Of a stretch of DNA of 64,000 bases, positions 27,060 to 34,856 are shown one piece after another. The position numbers and the translations under genes are program-made. The DNA is taken from assembly GCA_033283335.1 (NCBI GenBank), contig JAWMQP010000008.1:1-64000 (forward strand), written 5' to 3'. This DNA is from Pseudomaricurvus sp033283335 (lineage in GTDB: Bacteria; Pseudomonadota; Gammaproteobacteria; Pseudomonadales; Cellvibrionaceae). The stretch's first letter is position 1. Each line of letters begins with the position of its first letter. The notes below the pieces were generated by a model. It did no database searches. It saw nothing but the letters and a program-made list of their open reading frames with translations, and had not been told where the DNA came from.

Positions 27060-27476
27060 ATGTGTATGGATTCAATTAAAGTTTCAGATTGTATGAGCCA
27101 TCAATTTATTTCTTTCTCACCTAAAACGCAGGTCGTTGAAGCTTCCATAGAGCTGGTTAAAAACGAGTTGTTGGGTGGGCCGGTGATTGATGAGCGAAAG
27201 CAGCTGGTTGGTTGGATTTCGGAGCAGGACTGTATCGGTGTGGTCTGTCAGGTAGCGTATTATTCAGATCGGGTGGCCACGGTAGAGGATGTGATGAGTC
27301 GCGAGGTCACAGCGGTTGGGCCGGATCGCAATGTGATGGACCTGGCTGAGGATATGAAAAACCACAAGCGCAAAGTGTATCCGGTGGTGGATGAAAGCAA
27401 CAAGGTATTGGGGGTCATTTCCCGACGCCACATCCTGAAGGCAATATGCGCGCGTATTGCCCACCCGACTAATTGA
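27060..27476 (+). CDS. CBS-domain protein
   Basis: A 138-residue protein formed almost wholly of two CBS motifs: residues about 10-70 (SDCMSHQFISFSPKTQVVEA, GGPVIDERKQLVGWIS) and about 75-132 (VEDVMSREVTAVGPDRNV, YPVVDESNKVLGVISRR). Such pairs bind adenine nucleotides and act as regulators. Two ATG codons two codons apart are possible starts. The 3' end overlaps the convergent folM gene by 8 bases. The partner is unknown. Confidence 0.85.
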   Translation: MCMDSIKVSDCMSHQFISFSPKTQVVEASIELVKNELLGGPVIDERKQLVGWISEQDCIGVVCQVAYYSDRVATVEDVMSREVTAVGPDRNVMDLAEDMKNHKRKVYPVVDESNKVLGVISRRHILKAICARIAHPTN

Positions 27477-28302
27477 TGGAGCGGCCGCCATCCACCGGTA
27501 CTATCTGACCGGTAATGTAATCGTTGCGAATCAAAAACAGCACTGTCTCCGCAATGTGTTTTGGTTGGCCAGCTCGGGACAGTGGAATTTTACCCAGAAT
27601 CGACGCTTTGCCGGCCTCATCCAGGCCGGCTTCCTGTGATGCGCCATGATCGTCGCTCCCATGGCCAGGCCCCTGCTTATCTGGCCCCTGCTTTTCTGGC
27701 CATAGTATCGCCCCCGGAGCGACGCCATTGACTCGTACCTCGGGCGCCAGTTCCTTGGCCAGTGACTGGGTCAGCATGACATTGGCGGCTTTCGCCATGC
27801 AATAAATTGTGTATTCACGCAGAGGTTGGCGAGCGTGGATGTCGGCGATGTTGATGATAGCGCCGCGCTGTTGTTTGAGGACGTCCTTCAGCGCCTGGCT
27901 GAGAAAAAACGGGGCCTTGGCATTGCTGCTCATCAGATCATCCCACTGCGCCAGAGTGGCCTGGCCGATGGGGGTGGGGTAAAAGCTGGAGGCGTTATTG
28001 ATCAGCACGTCCAACCGGCCAAAGGCCGTCAGGGTCGCGTCGGCGAAGGTTGCCAGGGCTTCATCGTTTGCCAGGTCCGCCTGCAGGCACAGCGCCGTAT
28101 CCGGCCGCTGGCCATTGAGTTCCTCGGCCAGTGCCAGGCACTCCTCGGCAGACTGGCGGTAATGCAGCAACAGCCGATAGCCATGGGCGTGCAAATGGCG
28201 GGCAATGGCTGCCCCAATGCGACGCCCGGCTCCGGTTATCAGTGCCACAGGAGCCTCCTCAGCAGCCAGGGGCGTTTCTGTTGCGGCGTGGTCAGTGGGC
28301 AT
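27469..28302 (-). CDS. folM: pteridine reductase (FolM-like SDR)
   Basis: A 277-residue short-chain dehydrogenase. TGAGRRIG (23-30) is the TGxxxRxG NADPH motif of pteridine reductases rather than the usual TGxxxGxG, D154 replaces the serine of classical SDRs, and Y167/K171 form YxxxK. FolM reduces dihydromonapterin/dihydrofolate. An insertion of about 29 residues rich in G, D, Q and H (about 204-232) interrupts the substrate loop; its DNA includes a 15-bp direct repeat at 27669-27698. The gene starts 13 bases after cca, so the two are likely cotranscribed. Confidence 0.82.
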   Translation of the reverse strand: MPTDHAATETPLAAEEAPVALITGAGRRIGAAIARHLHAHGYRLLLHYRQSAEECLALAEELNGQRPDTALCLQADLANDEALATFADATLTAFGRLDVLINNASSFYPTPIGQATLAQWDDLMSSNAKAPFFLSQALKDVLKQQRGAIINIADIHARQPLREYTIYCMAKAANVMLTQSLAKELAPEVRVNGVAPGAILWPEKQGPDKQGPGHGSDDHGASQEAGLDEAGKASILGKIPLSRAGQPKHIAETVLFLIRNDYITGQIVPVDGGRSIN

Positions 28303-28315
28303 GGGGATTCGGGCT

Positions 28316-29566
28316 CTAGTGTTTGTCAGTCGTGTGCTTGAAGGTTGTCAGGGCTTGCAGACGCCGGTTGTCGATGGCCTCGCCAATGGCTTTGCCTTTC
28401 AGGGGCGCGTCGGGCGGGTTTTCGGCCAGTAGCTGGCGTGCCTGTATGGCGTTGCAAAGAGCAAAGGCCTGGCGCAGGTAGTCGGCCTGAGGATAGTCCT
28501 GCTGTTGTCTGCCATGTCGACCGCGGGCGTCCGCTTCACAGCACAGTAAAAACTGCTCCAGTTTTTCCGGTCGGCGGAATGCATCCAGCCGCTGGAAAAG
28601 CTTCAGCAGTGTTGCGGGTTTCAGCTCGAGGGCGCGATGACAGTTGGTGTGGTCGCGAGCCACCGCCAGGGCCAGATCCCGATGGCGTTTGGGGACGGCC
28701 AGTCGTTCGCAAAACCGCTCAATCAAGGGCAGGCTGCGTGGCTCATGGGCGATGTGGCGAGGCCATTCGGCAACGGGTGTCAGTGCCTTGCCCAAGTCAT
28801 GCACCAGGGTGGCCAGCAGCACCGCACTGTCGTCGCTGAGTTTGCGGGCCTCCGCCAGAGCCAGTAAGCAGTGGCTGCCGCAATCGATTTCCGGGTGGTG
28901 CTCGGGAGGTTGTGGGATGCCAAACAGCGCATCCACTTCGGGCATAATGACCGCCAGTGCACCGCAGTCGCGCAGAACCTGAATAAACACTTGTGGGGAT
29001 GGCTCGGTCAGAGAGCGTTCCAGCTCTTTCCAGACCCGCTCGGGCACCAGGTGGGCGACTTCTCCGGCCTCAACCATGGCAGCCATCAATTGACGTGTCT
29101 CGGTGGCCACCTGAAAGCCAAGGTGGTGGTAGCGGGCAGCAAAGCGGGCCACCCGCAAGATGCGCACCGGATCTTCGCAGAACGCCGGACTGACATGACG
29201 CAGCTGGCGATTGTGCAAATCTCGCAAGCCGTTAAAAGGATCGTAGAGGACGCCGTCAGGGGCTTCGGCCATGGCGTTGATGGTCAGGTCGCGGCGGGCC
29301 AGGTCCTCTTCCAGGCTAATATCGGGTGAGGTATGGAAGGTAAAGCCGCTGTAGCCAGGGGCGGTTTTGCGCTCGGTGCGAGCCAGGGCGTATTCTTCGC
29401 CGGTATCCGGGTGCAGAAAGACGGGAAAGTCCTTGCCAACAGGTTTAAAGCCGTCAGCCACCATGGCCTCCGGCGTGGAGCCCACAACCACCCAGTCCCG
29501 TTCGTGATAGGGGTAGCCGAGGTATTTATCGCGGACTGCGCCGCCGACCAGAAATATTTGCTGCAT
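28316..29566 (-). CDS. cca: multifunctional CCA protein (tRNA nucleotidyltransferase)
   Basis: Cca adds or repairs the 3' CCA of tRNAs. The 416-residue protein opens with MQQIFLVGGAVRD, has the nucleotidyltransferase acidic pair in ERDWVVVG, the RRDLTINAMA motif, and a C-terminal HD domain (TLVHDLGKA) that in E. coli adds phosphatase and phosphodiesterase activity. The chosen ATG fits the family; upstream in-frame starts exist without a clear ribosome site. The kinase gene upstream ends 39 bases before it and folM follows. Confidence 0.95.
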   Translation of the reverse strand: MQQIFLVGGAVRDKYLGYPYHERDWVVVGSTPEAMVADGFKPVGKDFPVFLHPDTGEEYALARTERKTAPGYSGFTFHTSPDISLEEDLARRDLTINAMAEAPDGVLYDPFNGLRDLHNRQLRHVSPAFCEDPVRILRVARFAARYHHLGFQVATETRQLMAAMVEAGEVAHLVPERVWKELERSLTEPSPQVFIQVLRDCGALAVIMPEVDALFGIPQPPEHHPEIDCGSHCLLALAEARKLSDDSAVLLATLVHDLGKALTPVAEWPRHIAHEPRSLPLIERFCERLAVPKRHRDLALAVARDHTNCHRALELKPATLLKLFQRLDAFRRPEKLEQFLLCCEADARGRHGRQQQDYPQADYLRQAFALCNAIQARQLLAENPPDAPLKGKAIGEAIDNRRLQALTTFKHTTDKH

Positions 29567-29605
29567 GGGCGCCATTATACATGGCAAGCGAGAGCGTGGT
29601 GCGGG

Positions 29606-30949
29606 TTATGGCTCCGGCCCAGAAGCCGGCGTGGCCGGAGAGCGGGTCTGCTGGATGGGCAGTTGCAAGGTAAAGCAGCTGCCGCTGCCGGGTTGGCTGT
29701 CGGCGTGAATGGTGCCGTTATGGGCTTCGATGATGCCGTAGGACACCGACAGTCCCAGGCCGGTACCCTTGCCCGCCCGCTTGGTGGTAAAAAAGGGCTC
29801 GAAGATCCGTTTCAGGGTTGATTCTTCCATGCCAATACCATTGTCGCGGATACAGATATCCAGGCTGTTGGGTTTGTCGGGTGAACGACAGGCTTCAATG
29901 GCAATGCAGCCTTGCACTTGTGAACAGGCGGTTCTGGCTTCAATGGCCTGGGCCGCATTCAGTACCAGATTGGTCAGCACTTGATACAGCTGGGTGGTCA
30001 GGCATTCAATATCAGGCAGGTCGGGCTCAAGTGACAGGTTGACCTGTGCTGTGGACTTGATCTCGCTGTGTACGATATTCAGGACGCTGTGAATGATTTC
30101 GGCGAGGGAGGCCTGTTCCCATTCGCGCGGCTGCGAGTGGTGCGAAAACACCTTCAGGTCGGCGATGATCTGCTTGACCTGGCGAGCCCCGGTTAGGGCA
30201 TCTTCGATCAATTGTCGCACGTCACTTTTTAAAAACGGCAGATTGATATCGGTTTGTAGCTGTTGCAGCGCCTGACGGCTGGCCGTATCCGCAAGATAAA
30301 TCTCTGTTCGCTGATACAGGTCCAGAAGTTGTAACAGATCGTCCAGATAGTCTTTCAGCGAGTCCAGATTGGAGTGTATATAGCCAATGGGGTTATTGAT
30401 TTCGTGGGCGATGCTGGCTGACAGCTGTCCCAGGGACGCCATCTTTTCTGCCAGGATCAGTTGGTCCTGGGCATTTTTCAATTCCCGATTGGCGGCCTCC
30501 AGTTCTGCCGTGCGCTGTTGAACCCGTCGTTCCAGTTCCTGTTCCCGGCTGCGCAAGGCCAGGTGCGTTCCCACCCGGGCCAGCAGTTCCTCGCGGTTGA
30601 ACGGGGTTGCCACGTAGTCCGAGGCCCCCTGTTGCAAGGCGCGGCTGATAGTGGCGGGGTCATTGTCCGCTGACACCACGATAAAAGTGGGTGGATCTGG
30701 CGGCGGCGAGCTTTCGATCTGGGCGAGGACGTCGAACCCCGATTTGTGCGGCATGTTCAGGTCAAGTAACACCAGATCGATGTTACCGGCGTGCAAATGC
30801 TGCAGGCATTGCTGGCCATCTTCGGCCAGCTGCAGGCGGTAGCTGTCTTTGAGGATGCGGGTCAGGATCTGGCGATTGACGGGATTGTCATCGACGATCA
30901 GCAGTTGTGGCTGCGGTTCAGCGGCATTCCGGTGGGCGGCAGGATCCAT
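29606..30949 (-). CDS. response regulator/histidine kinase hybrid
   Basis: The 447-residue soluble protein has an N-terminal receiver domain (about 15-130, with the phosphoacceptor in LVLLDLNMPHKSG), a coiled-coil linker (REQELERRVQQRTAELEAA), a dimerisation domain with LGQLSASIAHEINNPIG and an ATPase domain (LNAAQAIEA, DNGIGM, GKGTGLGLS). There is no membrane segment, so it would be a cytosolic kinase fed by another kinase. The start is uncertain; an ATG just before the receiver domain was chosen. The divergent HTH-receiver gene is a possible partner. Confidence 0.8.
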   Translation of the reverse strand: MDPAAHRNAAEPQPQLLIVDDNPVNRQILTRILKDSYRLQLAEDGQQCLQHLHAGNIDLVLLDLNMPHKSGFDVLAQIESSPPPDPPTFIVVSADNDPATISRALQQGASDYVATPFNREELLARVGTHLALRSREQELERRVQQRTAELEAANRELKNAQDQLILAEKMASLGQLSASIAHEINNPIGYIHSNLDSLKDYLDDLLQLLDLYQRTEIYLADTASRQALQQLQTDINLPFLKSDVRQLIEDALTGARQVKQIIADLKVFSHHSQPREWEQASLAEIIHSVLNIVHSEIKSTAQVNLSLEPDLPDIECLTTQLYQVLTNLVLNAAQAIEARTACSQVQGCIAIEACRSPDKPNSLDICIRDNGIGMEESTLKRIFEPFFTTKRAGKGTGLGLSVSYGIIEAHNGTIHADSQPGSGSCFTLQLPIQQTRSPATPASGPEP

Positions 30950-31055
30950 GGGCGGATGGCAAACTCCAAGCAGTATTGGCGCAAGTATGCCGCAGGACGT
31001 CGTGGTGTAAAACCGTTGCCGGGTAAAGCTGTGCAATAAGGTTGGGGAAGGGAAG

Positions 31056-31197
31056 GAAAAAAAGCCCCCATTACAGCTAGGGGCGAAGGGTCTTAGGGTG
31101 TCTGGTCATCAGTCTGTGTCTGACAAGCGGTTCTGCACAGATTGATGCTCATCTGCCTTGCTACTGACTGGAGCAAGGCGAGTTGATCAACAACTGT
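31056..31197 (-). ncRNA. candidate small RNA or leader, minus strand
   Basis: A minus-strand promoter-like sequence (next entry) is followed, about 140 bases on, by a GCCCC/GGGGC hairpin and seven U residues. Between them lies a perfect 8-bp stem GCCTTGCT/AGCAAGGC (31155-31179) and further short pairings, with no plausible reading frame. It could be an independent small RNA or the attenuated leader of the kinase gene at 29606-30949. The terminator stem is only 5 bp, so confidence is low. Confidence 0.3.
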
Positions 31198-31203
31198 GCG
31201 CAG

Positions 31204-31231
31204 TTTATGTCTAACCTGTCATAACTGTCAA
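31204..31231 (-). promoter_or_regulatory. candidate sigma70 promoter, minus strand
   Basis: Read on the minus strand, TTGACA (31231-31226) and CATAAA (31209-31204) are spaced by 16 bases. It would start transcription near 31197. Confidence 0.35.
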
Positions 31232-31400
31232 TAATGACAAATAGAGCAATTTGAAATATCTCGCCCAGCAAAGGGGGTAAATGTCATGTAAGACAGGTAA
31301 AAAGTTCGCTATGCTAGAGCCCGCTTAACGGCGTTCAATATGTCTGAGTGGCGTCCTGTGCGTTTAAATTGAATCCAAGAGTTCTGAATAAGAGCCCAAT

Positions 31401-31964
31401 ATGTCCGAAGTAAAGGTGTTAACCACCGGCGAGGCTGCCAAGTATTGTGGCGTCAACTTTCGTACGGTGATCCGTTGGATTGAGCGCGGCAAACTGAAAG
31501 CGTATAAGTTGCCCGGAAGGGGGGATCATCGCATTCAGGTGGAAGATTTCGTGGCTTTTATGCGGGCTAACCAGATGCCTGTTCCGGCCGAGCTGCAGGG
31601 GCAACAGCGCAGTGTGCTGGTCATTGAAGACCAGCCGGAAATGGCCAATGCGATTCGTCGTGTGCTGATGCGAAACGGCTACGAAGTGGAGGTCGCTCGG
31701 GATGGTTTCAGTGCCGGTGCGCTCTTGAGTCGCATGAAGCCGGGTCTGGTGACCCTGGATTTGAAAATGCCGGGTATGGATGGCTATGAAGTGTTGAGCT
31801 TTATTCGTGGCCACGAGGAACATGCTCACACCAAGGTGTTGGTGATCTCCGCAGAAACGGTTGCCGGCCTGGAACGGGCCAAGAGCCTGGGCGCGTCAGA
31901 TATTCTGCCCAAGCCGTTTGAAAACCAGGAATTGCTGCTGCGGGTAGAGGCCCTGATTGGTTAG
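31401..31964 (+). CDS. HTH-receiver response regulator
   Basis: A 187-residue protein with reversed order for a response regulator: an excisionase/MerR-like winged HTH at the N-terminus (LTTGEAAKYCGVNFRTVIRW, then LPGRGDHRIQVEDF, residues 7-55) and a receiver domain after residue 68 (SVLVIEDQPEMANAIRR, phosphoacceptor in VTLDLKMPGMDG). It would bind DNA under the control of phosphorylation. The gene starts 451 bases from the divergent kinase hybrid and runs toward the convergent spoVR-type gene. Confidence 0.8.
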   Translation: MSEVKVLTTGEAAKYCGVNFRTVIRWIERGKLKAYKLPGRGDHRIQVEDFVAFMRANQMPVPAELQGQQRSVLVIEDQPEMANAIRRVLMRNGYEVEVARDGFSAGALLSRMKPGLVTLDLKMPGMDGYEVLSFIRGHEEHAHTKVLVISAETVAGLERAKSLGASDILPKPFENQELLLRVEALIG

Positions 31965-31993
31965 GGGGGGCAGGTACTGGTTGCCAGTGGCTG

Positions 31994-33544
31994 TCAGTTG
32001 ATCACGGGCAGGGAGATTTCCAGCTCTTCAATATGCGGATCCAATTTCGGCGGGCAGTGGTAGCTGGCGGTGACCTCGTCGTCCTGAATCGAGTGCAGGT
32101 GCACGTCAAAGCCCCACAGCTGGTGCAGGTGTTTGAGGACTTCGTCGGTGGACTTACCCAACGGTTTGCGGTTGTGCTGTATATGATGCAGCGTCAGTGA
32201 GCGATCGCCACGGATATCGACATTAAAGACCTGAATGTTGGGCTCCCGATTGCCGAGGTTGTATTGGCCGGCCAGGGCTTCGCGCACCTTTTGATAGCCG
32301 TCTTCGTCGTGGATCGCATTGACTTCAATTTCCCGTTGTTTGTCGTCGTCCACTATGCAGAACAGTTTCAGGTCTCGCATTACCTTGGGGGACAGGTATT
32401 GAAGGATAAAACTCTCGTCCTTGAAATTGCGCATGGCGAACTGGAGCGTCTGCAGCCAGTCGCTGCCGGCGATGTCCGGGAACCAGTGGCGGTCTTCGTC
32501 AGTGGGGTTCTCGCAGATACGACGAATGTCACACATCATGCTGAAGCCCAGTGCATAGGGGTTAATGCCGCTGTAGTAGGGGCTGTCGTAGGGGGGCTGG
32601 TAGACCACACTGGTGTGCGATTGCAGGAATTCCATAATGAATCCCTCGGTCACCAGGCCACGATCGTACATGGTATTTAGCAGCGTATAGTGCCAAAAAG
32701 TTGCCCAGCCCTCGTTCATCACTTGGGTCTGGCGTTGTGGGTAAAAATACTGGGCAATTTTGCGCACAATGCGTACCACCTCCCGCTGCCAGGGCTCCAG
32801 TAACGGGGCATTCTTTTCGATAAAGTAGAGCAGGTTTTCCTGAGGTTCTTCGGGAAAGCGGTGATCTGTGCGGTTTTTTTCCGGGTCATTCTGGCCTGGA
32901 ATCGTGCGCCACAAATCATTGACTTGTTTTTGCAGATGCTCTTCCCGTTCTTCCTGGCGTTGACGCTCCTGCTCAGCCGAAATGGGATAGGGGCGTTTGT
33001 AGCGGTCCACACCGTAGTTCATCAGTGCATGACAGGAATCCAGCAGTGACTCCACTTCTTCAATGCCATAGCGGGATTCGCACTTGGCGATGTAATTCTT
33101 GGCAAACACCAGGTAGTCAATGATGGAGTCGGCATCAGTCCAGGTGCGGAACAGGTAGTTGCCTTTAAAGAAGGAATTGTGGCCGTAACAGGCGTGGGCG
33201 ATCACCAGGGCCTGCATGGTCATGGTGTTTTCTTCCATCAGGTAGGCGATACAGGGATTGGAATTGATCACAATCTCATAGGCCAGTCCCATTTGTCCGC
33301 GCTTGTAGGAGTTTTCAATATTGAGGAACTGTTTGCCGTAAGACCAGTGATGGTAGCCCAGGGGCATCCCCACGGAAGCGTAGGCATCCATCATCTGTTC
33401 TGAACTGATGACTTCAATTTGATTGGGGTAGGTGTCGAGCTGGTATTCCTTGGCAATCTCCGCCAGGGCGCGGTCATAGTCTTCAATCAGCTCAAACGAC
33501 CACTCGGAAGTCTCGGAGATCGGGGTGCGAATCAGATCAGTCAT
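31994..33544 (-). CDS. SpoVR family protein
   Basis: A 516-residue protein of the SpoVR/YcgB family, needed for spore cortex formation in Bacillus and of unknown biochemical role in Gram-negatives. The conserved blocks GLAYEIVINSNPCIAYLMEENTM (partial here), ACYGHNSFFKGNYLF, NEGWATFWHY and NPYALGFSMMCDI are present. It is the third gene of a yeaG-yeaH-spoVR set on the minus strand, 10 bases after yeaH, and was trimmed to the ATG of MTDLIRTPISE. Confidence 0.93.
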   Translation of the reverse strand: MTDLIRTPISETSEWSFELIEDYDRALAEIAKEYQLDTYPNQIEVISSEQMMDAYASVGMPLGYHHWSYGKQFLNIENSYKRGQMGLAYEIVINSNPCIAYLMEENTMTMQALVIAHACYGHNSFFKGNYLFRTWTDADSIIDYLVFAKNYIAKCESRYGIEEVESLLDSCHALMNYGVDRYKRPYPISAEQERQRQEEREEHLQKQVNDLWRTIPGQNDPEKNRTDHRFPEEPQENLLYFIEKNAPLLEPWQREVVRIVRKIAQYFYPQRQTQVMNEGWATFWHYTLLNTMYDRGLVTEGFIMEFLQSHTSVVYQPPYDSPYYSGINPYALGFSMMCDIRRICENPTDEDRHWFPDIAGSDWLQTLQFAMRNFKDESFILQYLSPKVMRDLKLFCIVDDDKQREIEVNAIHDEDGYQKVREALAGQYNLGNREPNIQVFNVDIRGDRSLTLHHIQHNRKPLGKSTDEVLKHLHQLWGFDVHLHSIQDDEVTASYHCPPKLDPHIEELEISLPVIN

Positions 33545-33554
33545 ACCAGTGTGC

Positions 33555-34832
33555 TCAGGCTGCTTTTTTGTGGAATAGCTCGCGGAAAACCGGGTAAATG
33601 TCGCCCACATCTACAATTTGCTGCATGGCAAACACATCGCTGAACGCTGCTTGTACATCCTGATACTCCCGCCACAGAGCCTGATGGTCCCGTGGTGTAA
33701 TTTCAATATAAGAATAGTACTGCAGTTTGGGTAACAGATCGTCAATCAAGATTTTTGAGCAGGTGGACGAGTCATCGTTCCAGTTGTCGCCGTCCGAAGC
33801 CTGAGCGCCATAGATATTCCATTCCGAGGTGGGGTAGCGGTCATTGAGAATGTCGCGCATCAGTTTAAGGGCGCTGGAGACAATGGTGCCGCCAGTTTCC
33901 CGGGAGTAAAAAAATTCCTGCTCATCGACTTCCTTGGCACTGGTGTGATGACGGATAAACACCACCTCGGTGTGTTCGTAATTGCGCTGTAAAAACAGGT
34001 ACAACAGGATAAAGAAGCGTTTGGCAATATCCTTGGTGGCCTGGTTCATAGAGCCGGAGACATCCATCAGGCAGAACATCACGGCTTTCGAGCGAGGCAC
34101 CGGGTCCTTGACGTGCAGGTTGTATTTTAAATCAAAATCGTCGAGCCAGGGGACTCGATTAATGCGGTTGCGCAAGCTGGCAATCTCGCCCAACAGCATT
34201 TCAATTTTCTGATGATCCCGGAGGACTTCGTCTTTGCTTTCTTCCAGCTCCAGGTCCTGTTCAAGTTCGCGCAATTTCTTGCGCTTGCCGCCGGTCAGGG
34301 CAATGCGGCGGGCGTTGGCTGAGCGCAGTGAGCGGACAATGTTGAGCCGCCCCGGGCTGCCTTCGTTGGCGATGCCTGCGCGACGCATTTTGAATTCTTC
34401 ATTGCCGGCCAGTTGGCGTTTGACCAGGTTGGGCAGCTCCAGATCTTCGAACATAAAGTCGAGGAACTCTTCCTGGGTAATTTGAAACACGAAATCGTCC
34501 ATGCCTTCGCCCTGGTCGCTGGCTCCAGAGCCGGAGCCGCTCCCCCCTTCGCCACCCGGTGGGCGGGGGATTCGGTCGCCGCGAACAAATTCCTTGTTGC
34601 CGGGTAATACATTGGTGTTGAGGCCACCCGAACCGTGGTGAAAGACCGGCTCGGTGATGTCCTTGCTGGGGATGCTGATCTGTTCGCCCTTGTCGATATC
34701 GGTAATGGAGCGCTGGCCCACCGCATCCGATACCGCTTTTTGAATGTGCTTGCGGTAACGTCGTAAAAAGCGTTGGCGGTTGACCGTGCTCTTGTTTTTG
34801 CTGTTAAGGCGTCGATCGATAATGTAGCTCAT
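33555..34832 (-). CDS. yeaH: YeaH/YhbH family protein (DUF444)
   Basis: A 425-residue protein of the DUF444 family, with a von Willebrand A-like C-terminal half (MFCLMDVSGSMNQATKD, where DVSGS is a MIDAS-like motif, and ETGGTIVSSALKLM). The N-terminal part is basic, followed by a glycine/serine-rich segment near residues 85-110 and a helical region. It is encoded with the YeaG kinase, 24 bases upstream, and with SpoVR downstream. In E. coli the yeaGH operon is induced under nitrogen starvation and in stationary phase. Confidence 0.93.
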   Translation of the reverse strand: MSYIIDRRLNSKNKSTVNRQRFLRRYRKHIQKAVSDAVGQRSITDIDKGEQISIPSKDITEPVFHHGSGGLNTNVLPGNKEFVRGDRIPRPPGGEGGSGSGSGASDQGEGMDDFVFQITQEEFLDFMFEDLELPNLVKRQLAGNEEFKMRRAGIANEGSPGRLNIVRSLRSANARRIALTGGKRKKLRELEQDLELEESKDEVLRDHQKIEMLLGEIASLRNRINRVPWLDDFDLKYNLHVKDPVPRSKAVMFCLMDVSGSMNQATKDIAKRFFILLYLFLQRNYEHTEVVFIRHHTSAKEVDEQEFFYSRETGGTIVSSALKLMRDILNDRYPTSEWNIYGAQASDGDNWNDDSSTCSKILIDDLLPKLQYYSYIEITPRDHQALWREYQDVQAAFSDVFAMQQIVDVGDIYPVFRELFHKKAA

Positions 34833-34856
34833 AATGGTCCCACTGCCTGTATCCCA

